38,816 bases of DNA, from the NCBI RefSeq assembly GCF_030812855.1, contig NZ_JAUSTK010000041.1, positions 1-38,816 on the forward strand, read 5' to 3'. A model generated the notes under the pieces. It made no database searches and was not told the DNA's origin. It was given only the letters and a program-made list of their open reading frames with translations. The DNA is from Paenibacillus wynnii. GTDB lineage: Bacteria > Bacillota > Bacilli > Paenibacillales > Paenibacillaceae. The position numbers and the translations under genes were made by a program. This document shows, piece after piece, positions 16,292 through 25,190 of the stretch (its first letter is position 1; the number at the start of each line of letters is the position of its first letter).

Positions 16292-17893
16292 ATGTATTTG
16301 GAGAGAGCAACAGTACTGACGGATGAGGTTGATATTGAAGCCTACAGACAGAATTGCTTCCATGCAGGAATAGACCCTGAACAGCCTCCTTTTTTTGCAG
16401 AACGTTTCTCAGCAGAGGAACTCGAAGCGCAATTAATTAAATACAAGGAAGTTATTGAGGTTATCGATTCATTCGTAAATAAATTTCTATCCTCTGTAAG
16501 CGGCAGTCCCATATTAATTGCTATTTCAGACGCAGAGGGTTATCTGCTGGCATTTAAAGGAGACCCTACAATTATTGACACTATTAGGTTGGTGGGGATA
16601 CAAGAGGGGGTTCGGTTTACCGAAAAGGTGGGTATAAATTCCATAAACTTATGTCTTCGTTATCAGAAACCCTTTCAATTGGTAGGACAGGATCATTTTC
16701 ATCATATACTGCATGGATTAGTTTGCTGTACAGCTCCCTTTTATAAAGAGGATGAGCAGGAGTTGTTGGGTACAATCTCGTTTATGACGGATATTGATGC
16801 AGCTCATCCTCACCTGCTGCCACTTCTCTGTACGATGGCAGACTCAATCGAACGAGAGCTTTTGCTGCGTAAAGGAAATGCACAGTTTCAATTGCTGAAC
16901 CAAATCTTGTTGGAGACCAATTATTTAGGTGTAATTATTACAGATGAACTGGGAACTATTGTTAATATTAATGACAATGCTGCAGAGATGCTACACATTG
17001 AATCTGATCGGTTTGTTCGTATACTGGGGACCAGCGCATTCGATATAAATGATTTGGGAGATTACTTTCGGCGCGTAGTACTACAGCAGGAGGAATGTAA
17101 CGGAGTGGAGCTCACCTTGGAGCGGAAGGGCTCTGCGCAACATTATATAATAGACGCGGTACGTGTATATGATGCTAAGGGATCTTTGAGCCGCGCGATC
17201 GTTAGTTTACGCAACATTACGGAGATGAAGAAGACAGAGGAAGTTCTTCGAAATACGGAGAAGCTAGTTTTTGCAGGTGAGTTGGCCATGAGTATTGCCC
17301 ATGAGATCAGAAACCCCCTTACAACGATCAAAGGCATGCTCCAGCTGTCTAATAAAAATTCACAGCTTCTGCATTACAACCTTATTATGTCTGAAGTTGA
17401 AAGAGTGAATTTAATTGTCAGTGAGTTTTTAATCCTGGGCAAACCTCAGGCTGTACAATTCAAGAAGGAGCGATGCAGCACTATTCTGCAGGAAGTTCTA
17501 AGCATCTTTGCATTTCAGGCGAATATGAATATGATTACGCTTAATACGCAAGTCAAGGATGATTCTGAAATTGAGTGTGACCGAAATCAGATTAAGCAGG
17601 TATTTCTTAATCTATTAAGAAATTCAGTGGAGGCTTTACCTTTTGGCGGAATGATTAGCATAGAATTAAATATCGGTGACGGCTTTCAGACGATAAAATT
17701 CTCGGACAATGGAGAAGGGATGAGCCATGAAGTTCTGCAAAACATAGGGATGGCCTTCCACACGACCCGAACAAACGGAAATGGACTTGGAATGATGATT
17801 GTTAAAAAAATCGTGTCTGCACACAGGGGGCATGTAGAGATAACGAGTGAAGTAGGGGTCGGTACCATCGTAACCATTTATCTCCCAACTTAA
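16292..17893 (+). CDS. Orphan sensor histidine kinase (GAF-PAS-HisKA-HATPase)
   Basis: A 533-residue cytosolic kinase with no membrane span. Residues about 40-190 resemble the N-terminal GAF-type sensor of AcoR-like activators (ISDAEGYLLAFKGD, GINSINLCLRYQKP). A PAS domain follows (about 205-315). The HisKA H-box is SIAHEIRNPLTTIKGMLQ with His at about 337; the N-box is QVFLNLLRNSVEALP, and G-boxes FSDNGEGMS and GLGMMIVKKI are intact. The H-box and layout resemble the sporulation phosphorelay kinases (KinA-E). No response regulator gene is adjacent, which also fits a phosphorelay kinase. The ligand is unknown. Confidence 0.9.
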   Translation: MYLERATVLTDEVDIEAYRQNCFHAGIDPEQPPFFAERFSAEELEAQLIKYKEVIEVIDSFVNKFLSSVSGSPILIAISDAEGYLLAFKGDPTIIDTIRLVGIQEGVRFTEKVGINSINLCLRYQKPFQLVGQDHFHHILHGLVCCTAPFYKEDEQELLGTISFMTDIDAAHPHLLPLLCTMADSIERELLLRKGNAQFQLLNQILLETNYLGVIITDELGTIVNINDNAAEMLHIESDRFVRILGTSAFDINDLGDYFRRVVLQQEECNGVELTLERKGSAQHYIIDAVRVYDAKGSLSRAIVSLRNITEMKKTEEVLRNTEKLVFAGELAMSIAHEIRNPLTTIKGMLQLSNKNSQLLHYNLIMSEVERVNLIVSEFLILGKPQAVQFKKERCSTILQEVLSIFAFQANMNMITLNTQVKDDSEIECDRNQIKQVFLNLLRNSVEALPFGGMISIELNIGDGFQTIKFSDNGEGMSHEVLQNIGMAFHTTRTNGNGLGMMIVKKIVSAHRGHVEITSEVGVGTIVTIYLPT

Positions 17894-17911
17894 TTAGATT
17901 GCTGTCCTGGG

Positions 17912-17948
17912 GGACGCTCCGTGAACGGACCGTTGCATTAGTAGCTGC
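17912..17948 (+). repeat. 37-base dispersed intergenic repeat, copy A
   Basis: This stretch is about 84% identical (31 of 37) to 38677-38713 on the other strand. Both begin GGACGCTCCG and contain a TCCG/CGGA mini-hairpin, and both end GCTGC. Each copy lies in a gene-free gap beside a terminator. It is translated by chance as a TLRERxVA-type peptide, which explains short open frames here. Confidence 0.6.
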
Positions 17949-18005
17949 TGTCTCCAGATGTATTGAATTACACACAGCCGTAGGTCGCTACGGATCCAAA
18001 ACAAA

Positions 18006-18041
18006 AAGAAGCCAGTCCCCTAATTGGGGGACTGGCTTCTT
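18006..18041 (-). terminator. Strong terminator of the TPM locus
   Basis: AAGAAGCCAGTCCCC (18006-18020) and its exact complement (18027-18041) form a 15-base-pair stem with a 6-base loop. On the minus strand the stem is followed by a T-rich run, so it terminates the leftward TPM transcript; on the plus strand it may also stop read-through from the kinase gene. Confidence 0.85.
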
Positions 18042-18109
18042 AAAAACAAGATGTTCTGTTCGCCAAAGGTCTTCACACACTGATGCTCTCTATGAGGATT
18101 TGTAGTTAT

Positions 18110-19405
18110 CTACCACTTGGAACCCCCGGATGAATTACCCCCTGATCTTCCTCCACCGCCCCAAGAGGAGCCCCCGGAGGAACGTCCACCGCCGAAACCA
18201 CCGGAGGAAGGTGGACCCGAGGACATTCGCTTTCTGGTCTGTTCCCTTCTCTGTAATTCCCGCATTCGGGCCAGCTGAGCCTGCCGTTCTTCCTCTTCCT
18301 TTTGGCGAACCAGCCGAGTTGCTTCATTTACAAAGGTCTCAATCTGTGATTGATAGGAATAGGCCAAGCCCTCCAGATCATCCAAATGATAAGGTTCAGC
18401 TGAAAGTTTGTGCTGTAATTCAGTGAATTCCGGGAGCGAGGAGAGATTGAAATGACTTCTTAAGATAAGCCCTCTACTCTGAAGCAGCCGCTCAGCTGAA
18501 TCAACACGTTCCTGCCCTTCGGAGAAGAGCATAATGACCTTATCCAGCCTTTCATTCAGAGAATCCAGACTCCCCGAGATCTCATTAAACTGCCGAATTG
18601 CCTCTTCCTGAAGGGACAGCAGCCGATCAAGAGCGCTCCGGGCTTTGTCATATTCCCCGCGTTCATCACTGGTCCAGCTTTCGATTTGGGGAACCTCATC
18701 AGCACCCTCCCGAATCCGGGTGCTCCAAGCCTCCAGATCATTCTTAGCAGCGGCTAAATGCTCTTCTATAAAGCGTGCTCTGGACTCTATGATCCGGGCT
18801 TGAAGACCTTCACTCCGCTGATTCAGCTGGCTCCATTTCGAACGGACGGTTTCTAAATCACGCTGATTTTCCTCCCTTATGAGGGCTTGGCGTTCCGTCA
18901 TAGAAACGGCATCCTGCAGTAGCATATCCAGCCGAGCCCCGATTTTGCGTACTTCGTCCATATCCCCTTTGCTAAGAGGCACCTCCAGATTAGCGGCTTC
19001 TACACTGGCTTTCTCCAAGTAGTCATAAGGCCTTACCTTCATATTCTGGAGGGAGTTTTGTTCTATGATTCCAGCAATTTTGGAGCGTATGGTGGCTAGT
19101 GTTTCCGGGTAGTTATCTACTTTGTCATCGTAGGTATCGACATCCTTCAAATTCTTTTCGATTTGCTCCTGTTTGTCCAACGCATCCTCCGTAATCTCCT
19201 GCGCGGCAATCGGATCAAACAGCTCCAACTGATCAGCCTTGGTTGTCTCATCAGCCAACTCCTTGAGTTTTTCTGCAATCTCTTGAAGCTCGTAGCCCGT
19301 CTCCTGAACGGCGCTCTGGAGCAACTGATCTAATTCGGGAGCATCTTTTTTCAGTTCAGTAATGCGCTCTTTTACATTTTTATCTGCTTCAGTGATAACA
19401 GCAAT
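18110..19405 (-). pseudogene. C-terminal part of split TPM protein: coiled coil with Gly/Ser tail
   Basis: This open frame of about 431 codons is in the same reading frame as the TPM gene to its right, separated only by a TAG (19409-19411) and one codon. It encodes long charged coiled-coil helices (for example near KLKELADETTKADQLELFDP) and ends in a Gly/Ser-rich tail with W residues (SSWGGGGRSGG), a tail typical of the end of TPM/YgcG-type proteins. No ATG, GTG or TTG with a ribosome site lies near the break; the first TTG is at 19324. I infer one ancestral protein of about 740 residues broken by an amber codon. If translated separately it would need TTG 19324 or a rare ATT at 19405, where GGAGGAGG is well spaced. 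Confidence 0.6.
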
Positions 19406-19408
19406 TTG

Positions 19409-20320
19409 CTATTCCTCCTCCAGGATAGCTGACCGAAAGGAAACATTGGCCTCACTGAGCTTATCCGCCGCCGTTTTGAGAGCAGCAAGACGATAAAATG
19501 CCGGCGCTGCGTCGCTGTCTTCATTTCTTAATGCAGAAATTTGAATCAGCTCATTCGTAAGGCGCTCTGAGATGGCTTCAACCCTTTCAGCGGTTTTACC
19601 CTGAACAATACCTTGGAACGGCTTCAGTGATTCAATCGCCCGATTAGCCTGCACTAGCAGATCGCCAAGCAGTTCTTTCTGCTCATCATGTGCTCTGCGC
19701 CTCCGGATTCCTGTAATCACAACATATAATAATCCAACAACTAAGGCAGCCCCCATTAAGATCAGAAGGATTCCGGGCATTGACACTGTAGATTTATCAT
19801 TCACTGCGTTCCCTGTTCCGGTTGCAGTCCCCTGAGACTGACCCAGTGAATGTGTAGCCTCCATTAGAGAGAAGATACCCCCTGTGAAGTCGCCGTCCTC
19901 CGCATAAGGAATGAAATAAGTGTCAACCCATTTAGTGATGGCTGCACTTCCGGAAGGGCCCCCCTGTTGTTGTGACCAGGAGTTCAGCGAGGAACGCAGC
20001 CCCGAATTCTGAAAATTAAGTTCCACCTGATGTTCTTCAGCGGAGATGAGCAGCAGTATATCGCGTGACGAGAGCCCCCATGAGTCGTACACATTCGTTG
20101 CGTAGTTAGCTGAATTGGCACCGTTCAGAGATTCTAAGGTAACGATATGGAACGTATAGCGGCTTCCGGGAGCAGCGTCGGTGATTGCGGAGGCTTCCCC
20201 GGAACTCAGCAACCCGGCTTTATCTGTTACCAGGCCTTGCTGGACGGGAACATCTGCGGCATAAACACCGGGTACCCACAATAGACTAAGCATCCAAATG
20301 AACAACACAACTTTTTTCAA
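19409..20320 (-). CDS. TPM-domain membrane protein, N-terminal part of split gene
   Basis: A 303-residue protein with a signal peptide (KKVVLFIWMLSLLWVPGVYA), an extracytoplasmic TPM domain (about 25-165; the DSWGLSSRDILLLISAEE core is typical), a membrane span (GILLILMGAALVVGLLYVV) and the start of a cytosolic helical region. It stops at TAG 19409-19411, yet the same frame continues as the coiled-coil ORF. TPM proteins act at membranes, in some cases in repair of membrane complexes. I chose TTG 20320 (GGGGTG seven bases upstream) over TTG 20356 because the latter lies at the predicted transcription start. Confidence 0.75.
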   Translation of the reverse strand: MKKVVLFIWMLSLLWVPGVYAADVPVQQGLVTDKAGLLSSGEASAITDAAPGSRYTFHIVTLESLNGANSANYATNVYDSWGLSSRDILLLISAEEHQVELNFQNSGLRSSLNSWSQQQGGPSGSAAITKWVDTYFIPYAEDGDFTGGIFSLMEATHSLGQSQGTATGTGNAVNDKSTVSMPGILLILMGAALVVGLLYVVITGIRRRRAHDEQKELLGDLLVQANRAIESLKPFQGIVQGKTAERVEAISERLTNELIQISALRNEDSDAAPAFYRLAALKTAADKLSEANVSFRSAILEEE

Positions 20321-20358
20321 GCCGACACACCCCAATCTGAAGAGATTGTATTCCAATT

Positions 20359-20388
20359 ATTATACTTAAGTTCATTCTATTTATTAAA
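20359..20388 (-). promoter_or_regulatory. Possible promoter of the TPM locus
   Basis: On the minus strand a perfect -10 TATAAT occupies 20364-20359, with a poor -35 (TTTAAT) about 18 bases further upstream. Transcription would start near 20352, just before the preferred TTG start at 20320. Confidence 0.35.
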
Positions 20389-20413
20389 CCTTATCAGTCT
20401 CCGCGAAGATAAC

Positions 20414-20448
20414 AAAAAAGCCGCGCCCCTAAAAGTGAGGACGCGGCT
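20414..20448 (-). terminator. Terminator of the Fur-regulated small gene
   Basis: AGCCGCG (20419-20425) pairs with CGCGGCT (20442-20448), with further C-G pairs after one mismatch, and on the minus strand the stem is followed by TTTTTT. It lies 13 bases beyond the stop of the 47-residue gene. Confidence 0.8.
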
Positions 20449-20460
20449 GTATTTATAGGT

Positions 20461-20604
20461 TTATTTCGGTTGCATGCAGAGGATATATTGAAGCCTGGAT
20501 TTGATCTCCCTTTGCCATTTCAGATCTCCAACTTTAACAGCAAGATTGAGCAGATCCAAATAATCGTCAACTTTCAATGTGGTGCGGGTAGTCGTTGCAT
20601 TCAT
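20461..20604 (-). CDS. 47-residue protein under a Fur box
   Basis: A complete small gene on the minus strand: ribosome site AAGGAG, ATG 20604-20602, stop TAA 20463-20461, then a terminator. It encodes a Thr-rich start (NATTTRTT) followed by an amphipathic, basic helical part with YLDLLNLAVKVGDLKWQ near residues 15-31. The spacing of Leu, Ala, Asp and Trp weakly recalls the IDEAL domain, but I would not assign it. The gene does not match the known FbpA or FbpB sequences as I recall them. The near-perfect Fur box over its promoter suggests expression on iron starvation, perhaps as an RNA-chaperone-like or adaptor protein in iron sparing (inference). Confidence 0.75.
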   Translation of the reverse strand: MNATTTRTTLKVDDYLDLLNLAVKVGDLKWQREIKSRLQYILCMQPK

Positions 20605-20640
20605 GGGTGTTCAGTCTCCTTTTTATCTCAAATAGATTCA

Positions 20641-20669
20641 ATTCTATGATTTCATTTCAATAATGATAA
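20641..20669 (-). promoter_or_regulatory. Promoter of the Fur-regulated small gene
   Basis: On the minus strand, -35 TTATCA (20669-20664), a 17-base spacer and -10 TAGAAT (20646-20641). The -35 hexamer is buried in the Fur box, so Fur binding should block RNA polymerase. Confidence 0.6.
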
Positions 20670-20677
20670 TCATTATC
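20659..20677. promoter_or_regulatory. Fur box
   Basis: Matches the 19-base Fur consensus GATAATGATAATCATTATC at 18 of 19 positions; only the first base differs. It overlaps the -35 of the leftward small gene and is about 230 bases from the rightward GGDEF-EAL gene, so the small gene is the likely target. Confidence 0.85.
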
Positions 20678-20838
20678 AATCGTTACTGCTATTATCCACA
20701 CTTTCTACCTAAAAAGCAACCTAAATTTGAAGGGGTTTATGACTTATTTGTTGCAATTTTATATATTCACAGGATAGATGGTATATTTGCACATTTTGTA
20801 TGAAATAGCAGCTAAAAGCAGCAGGAAGACTCCCATAT

Positions 20839-20847
20839 TTTGTCGAA
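20839..20847 (+). promoter_or_regulatory. Possible Spo0A box ahead of the GGDEF-EAL gene
   Basis: TTTGTCGAA is an exact Spo0A box, 63 bases before ATG 20910. The rest of the gap (20605-20909) holds the Fur box, the small-gene promoter and an AT-rich stretch with no clear promoter for the rightward gene. Confidence 0.35.
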
Positions 20848-20909
20848 TACCCAAGTGTAAAAAAACCCTAACTGACTGAATTTGCGGAATATCATAAAGG
20901 AGAATTGCG

Positions 20910-23900
20910 ATGAAGTGGTGTAAAGTTACACTCCTGTTCATTTTTCTGATTACAGCAGCCCTTCCTGTTACTGCACATGCCGACAGAGAGGAGATTGAAT
21001 ATCAGGCGGAATTAAATTATCCTCCATATAAATATACTCAGAATGGGTATTTGACTGGCTTCGACATTGATTTGACCAGTATGCTTTTTAGTAAGCAGGA
21101 TTATTTAATTAATTACAGTTCCGGGCAGTGGAGTGAAGTGAACGAGCGCTTAAAAAAGGGAGAAATTGATACAACGGGTCTGATGGTAGTAACAAATGAA
21201 AGAAAACAAAGTATTTTATTTTCGAAACCGGTTTTGAAAAGCTATATCTCTGTATACTCAAAGCAAAATTTCAAAGAAAATGTCAAAACCCACACTTTAG
21301 ACAATTATATAATAGGGGTGGGCAGTGATCAGTACTCGGAGGAGATTCTGAGAAATAAAGTAGGAGTTTCCGATTATAAAACATATTCATCGGTTCCTGA
21401 GGCTCTGACGGCCCTCCAAAATGGGGAGATCGACCTGCTGTTTGAGAATCAAGGGGTTGTAGATTATCTGATTATAGAGCAAGGTTTAACGAATAAAGTT
21501 ATACATAAAATGGATAACCTTTACCCGATGGATGTAGCCTATGGTATTAGTAAGTCTTCTCCGGAGTTGGTCTCTTATATTAATGACCGATTGGATAAGG
21601 TCCAGCAGTCCGGCGCATTCGAGGAAATGTACAATCAGTATTTCTTCACACACTCCGATTATTACATAGATAAGATGCATAACAAAATTATTTCCGGGGC
21701 AGCCATTGGCTTTTGCCTGCTGGTATTCAGTATGGTTTTCATCAAAATGTATATTAACTATTTACGCAGGGCCATTCATGCCGAACAGCAGTTTTTCGAG
21801 GACGTTATTGAGCATACTGGAATTTTTGTATGGGCGGTTAATGCTGATAAGAAGGTCATTCGATTTAATAAGTATGCCGAAAAAATGACCGGACTGCGGG
21901 AGCAGGATATCTTGGGGGAAAGTATAGATGACATTGACGGTCTGGAAGGCAGTCAGGTCACAGATCTCACAGAACTCCTCCAGAGAGCAGTACTGAAGGA
22001 TTGTGTGAATAACTTAGAGATGCAGATTAAGAATGGGAATTCCTCGGGACCTCACTTTGTATTTCGGACATCTATCCTTCAGGGATTGGATAAACAGGCT
22101 TCAGATGTATTTGTCCTGGTGGGCATGGATATCGATGAGAGAAAGCACAATGAAATTAAGCTGCAAATGAGTTATGAAGAGCTTGAAGCCACATATGAAG
22201 AGCTGGCCGCAACTGAAGAGGAATTGAAGGATCAGATTGGAAAACTTCAAGTGAATGAGCGCAGATTCAGGCTTGCGTCAGAAGGATCAGGCGCTTATAT
22301 GTGGGAGCTCGATTTAGATACGGGGATATATACGATGTCCGAGCGATGGTATGAGGCAATGGGCTATAACAATGATGAGATTAATACGTACGAGGGTGTT
22401 TCTAGCATCATTCATCCGGTTGACCAAGAGGGGTCCCGCAAAGCCAGAGAGGAACATTTAAAGGGGGCGACCCCTATATACGAAACCGAATACCGGATGC
22501 GTAACAAAAATGATAAGTATGTATGGTTTGAGGTTAGGGGAAAGGCAATTTTTGATTCCAATAATAAAGTTGCCTATTTCCTAGGCTCACTGATTGATAT
22601 AAGCAACCGTAAGCAAGTAGAGTTGAAGCTGAACAACAGCTATCAAGAGCTAGAGGCTACTTATGAACAGCTTACGGCAACACAGCAAGAGCTTGTAGGA
22701 CAATATGACCTTCTGCTGGAGAATCAAGAGAAGATGTTCCATATGGCTTATTTCGATTCCTTAAGTAATTTGCCTAATCGAGCAAGTCTGCTGGAGGGTA
22801 TGGAGAACTACTTCCGTCATTCCGGGGGCCATGCAGCGCTGATATTCGTAGATACAGATAATTTCAAATACATTAATGATACGCTGGGACATAAATTCGG
22901 GGATATTCTTATTCGCCAGGCAAGTGAGAGACTGCAATCCGTCATCCGGGAGGATGAAATTCTTTCCAGACTTGGCGGAGATGAATTTGTTATTTTTCTA
23001 AAAGATAAACAAGATCACGAAGAGGTATTGAAATTGGCAGATAGTATTCTGGAAGAGTTCAAACATCCTTTTCTAATTGGGGAAAGCAATTTATACGTCA
23101 CGGTCAGTATGGGGATTTCCTTTTATCCGGAAGACGGTACAACTACTGAAGAAATATTAAAGAACGCCGATGTAGCATTGTACCGGGCGAAGGAGGCAGG
23201 CAAGAGCAGATATATTGTATATGACAGATCGATGCATGCCTCTTTCAATGAACGGATGAATATCGAAAAGCATTTACGCAGTGCGGTAGCTAATGATGAA
23301 TTTGAGCTGCATTATCAGCCGCAGGTAGAAATCCACTCCGGAAGAATCTCCGGTGTAGAGGCTTTAATTCGTTGGAATAGTCCGGCGCTGGGGTTTGTCT
23401 CGCCATTATCCTTTGTCAAAATTGCAGAGGATTCCAGGCTGATCATCCCTATCGGGGAGTGGGTGCTTAGGAGGTCTTGCTTCTTTATGAAGGAGGTCCA
23501 TAATCGGGTGGGCACACCATACAATATTTCGGTGAATATCTCAGTTATACAGATGCTGCAGGATGATTTTACGGATATGGTATTGAATATTCTGACGGAG
23601 AGCGGTCTGAAACCGGAATGCTTGGAGCTTGAGATCACGGAATCCATTTTCATGGAGTCTTTCGGAAATATAGTCAATAAGCTGGAATTTCTAAAGTCCC
23701 GCGGTATACGGATTGCTCTTGATGATTTCGGTACAGGTTATTCATCCCTCAGTTATTTGCAGCAGTTACCGATTACTACTCTCAAAATGGATAAGACGTT
23801 TATTGATTCACTGTCGGATAACACATACAGTCAATCTTTTGTTCAGACCATAGTTGAGCTTGGACATAAAATAGGATTAAAGGTTGTGGCGGAGGGTGTT

Positions 23901-24044
23901 GAGGATAATGGTCAAATGGCCTTCCTGAAACAATCGGGCTGTGACAAGGTCCAAGGATATCTAATCAGCAAGCCTATTCCCGAGCACAGTATAGCCGAAT
24001 GGTTCGATCCGAAGAAGAAATGGGATATGCAGTTTTCGGTTTAA
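20910..24044 (+). CDS. Bifunctional c-di-GMP enzyme: SBP-TM-PAS-PAS-GGDEF-EAL
   Basis: A 1044-residue sensor. A signal peptide (residues 1-24) leads an extracellular family-3 solute-binding domain (about 30-250, with GYLTGFDIDLTSM), then one membrane span (near 260-280), PAS domain 1 (about 290-410), a short coiled coil, PAS domain 2 (about 450-570), a second coiled coil, GGDEF (about 610-770) and EAL (about 785-1035). The cyclase motif is intact (RLGGDEF near residue 688). The inhibitory RxxD site is RxxE. The EAL domain keeps VEALIRW, the DDFGTGYSSL loop 6 and VVAEGVED. Both making and breaking c-di-GMP are therefore possible, gated by a small ligand such as an amino acid. Ribosome site AAAGGAGA precedes the ATG. 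Confidence 0.92.
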   Translation: MKWCKVTLLFIFLITAALPVTAHADREEIEYQAELNYPPYKYTQNGYLTGFDIDLTSMLFSKQDYLINYSSGQWSEVNERLKKGEIDTTGLMVVTNERKQSILFSKPVLKSYISVYSKQNFKENVKTHTLDNYIIGVGSDQYSEEILRNKVGVSDYKTYSSVPEALTALQNGEIDLLFENQGVVDYLIIEQGLTNKVIHKMDNLYPMDVAYGISKSSPELVSYINDRLDKVQQSGAFEEMYNQYFFTHSDYYIDKMHNKIISGAAIGFCLLVFSMVFIKMYINYLRRAIHAEQQFFEDVIEHTGIFVWAVNADKKVIRFNKYAEKMTGLREQDILGESIDDIDGLEGSQVTDLTELLQRAVLKDCVNNLEMQIKNGNSSGPHFVFRTSILQGLDKQASDVFVLVGMDIDERKHNEIKLQMSYEELEATYEELAATEEELKDQIGKLQVNERRFRLASEGSGAYMWELDLDTGIYTMSERWYEAMGYNNDEINTYEGVSSIIHPVDQEGSRKAREEHLKGATPIYETEYRMRNKNDKYVWFEVRGKAIFDSNNKVAYFLGSLIDISNRKQVELKLNNSYQELEATYEQLTATQQELVGQYDLLLENQEKMFHMAYFDSLSNLPNRASLLEGMENYFRHSGGHAALIFVDTDNFKYINDTLGHKFGDILIRQASERLQSVIREDEILSRLGGDEFVIFLKDKQDHEEVLKLADSILEEFKHPFLIGESNLYVTVSMGISFYPEDGTTTEEILKNADVALYRAKEAGKSRYIVYDRSMHASFNERMNIEKHLRSAVANDEFELHYQPQVEIHSGRISGVEALIRWNSPALGFVSPLSFVKIAEDSRLIIPIGEWVLRRSCFFMKEVHNRVGTPYNISVNISVIQMLQDDFTDMVLNILTESGLKPECLELEITESIFMESFGNIVNKLEFLKSRGIRIALDDFGTGYSSLSYLQQLPITTLKMDKTFIDSLSDNTYSQSFVQTIVELGHKIGLKVVAEGVEDNGQMAFLKQSGCDKVQGYLISKPIPEHSIAEWFDPKKKWDMQFSV

Positions 24045-24060
24045 GTCGAGAGTAAAATAC

Positions 24061-24097
24061 AAAACGAGCCGTCAGAAAATTCTGAGGGCTCGTTTTT
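24061..24097. terminator. Bidirectional terminator between convergent GGDEF genes
   Basis: ACGAGCC (24064-24070) pairs with GGCTCGT (24087-24093), TCAG with CTGA inside, and A-runs/T-runs flank both sides. It serves the GGDEF-EAL gene on the plus strand and the membrane GGDEF gene on the minus strand. Confidence 0.85.
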
Positions 24098-25190
24098 ATA
24101 ACACCACAATTTTGTTTTTGCCAGTTTTTTTAGCTTGGTACAGGGCATCATCGGCTTTTTGAAAAACATAGCTCTTGGAGTCTGCGCCTACAAAATCATG
24201 CACTCCTATACTAATGGTCACCGATTTACCTTCCATCTCTGTGATCGGCATTTCGGCAAGCTCTACACGTATTTTTTCGATAATCTCATAGGAGACGTCT
24301 AACGACTTAGCAGTTAGTATAATGACAAATTCTTCTCCGCCATACCGTGCGGCAAAATCGTCAGCTCCGATATTCTTCAATATAATCGCTGCTACTTGCT
24401 TAAGGACAATATCTCCTACCCAGTGTCCATACATATCGTTAACTTTCTTGAAATTGTCCAGGTCGAGAACCGCCAGCTGCATCGGAAAGGGATTGTTCTG
24501 TTGATGATCAATCAGCCAGCCGAGGTATTCATGAAAGGTTTTATGATTGTAGAGATCTGTAAGTGGATCGATTTTGGACAAGCGGTCCATGATGATATTC
24601 TGGATTCGTAAATCCTGCTCCGATTTCATGGAATTCTCCAGGGAATGCAGGAGATCACGTCCTCGGTGAATGACTCCAAAGCCAGTAATTGAAGCACCGG
24701 CAAAGATCAAAGCAATGATTATATTCTCAACGCGCAGCGTATAATCGTAAGTTGGAGTGGTACTGAATAAAAGAATCGTATATAACAAACAGGTGATCGT
24801 AGAAGCTATTAAATAGGTGCTGTTCAGATAGATCATGGACACAAGAAGCGGTAAAAGCATGATTAAAGGCTTAACATCTATTCCTGGGCTAATAAACATG
24901 ATAATTAAAATAGCATACAAATGGCTTCCTACCGTGATTGAGGCCTCTGAGAATTGTGGCTTCCATTTATAAATCCCTTCCAGTATAAGAAGGAGAGCCG
25001 CTATGAGTAAATCAGGGGTTAATATGTATGTCAAAAAATATTCTCCTGCCGTAACCCGAGGGCGATAACCCCACATCGATCTAAAGATGAATAGTTGACT
25101 TAACAGATCTAAAGCCAGAACGATCCAGAACACATTTAGAAGCACACGGTTCCAGTAGGTAGCCCGAGGAGTTTGCGTTGGAATATACAT
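24096..25190 (-). CDS. Membrane-bound diguanylate cyclase (GGDEF)
   Basis: A 364-residue protein with about five or six hydrophobic spans in the first 190 residues and a C-terminal GGDEF domain (about 200-364). The active-site motif is RYGGEEF and the substrate pocket segments LTDLYNHKTFHEYL and LDLDNFKKVNDMYGH are intact, so it should make c-di-GMP. The RxxD inhibition site is absent (GADD). I chose ATG 25190 because TGAGGAA lies 8 bases upstream and the predicted N-terminus then leads straight into the first span; a longer frame to 25301 has no ribosome site. Convergent with the GGDEF-EAL gene. Confidence 0.88.
   Translation of the reverse strand: MYIPTQTPRATYWNRVLLNVFWIVLALDLLSQLFIFRSMWGYRPRVTAGEYFLTYILTPDLLIAALLLILEGIYKWKPQFSEASITVGSHLYAILIIMFISPGIDVKPLIMLLPLLVSMIYLNSTYLIASTITCLLYTILLFSTTPTYDYTLRVENIIIALIFAGASITGFGVIHRGRDLLHSLENSMKSEQDLRIQNIIMDRLSKIDPLTDLYNHKTFHEYLGWLIDHQQNNPFPMQLAVLDLDNFKKVNDMYGHWVGDIVLKQVAAIILKNIGADDFAARYGGEEFVIILTAKSLDVSYEIIEKIRVELAEMPITEMEGKSVTISIGVHDFVGADSKSYVFQKADDALYQAKKTGKNKIVVL

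Noticed and set aside
17899..18105. 68-codon ORF with TLRER peptide
   Set aside because: It is the translation of the 37-base intergenic repeat and a terminator. The same peptide appears from copy B at 38.7 kb.
19403..19405. AUU start codon for the coiled-coil ORF as first choice
   Set aside because: The spacing to GGAGGAGG is ideal, but that sequence also encodes the Glu-Glu-Glu end of the TPM frame, and both ORFs share one frame. A nonsense-split single gene is simpler.
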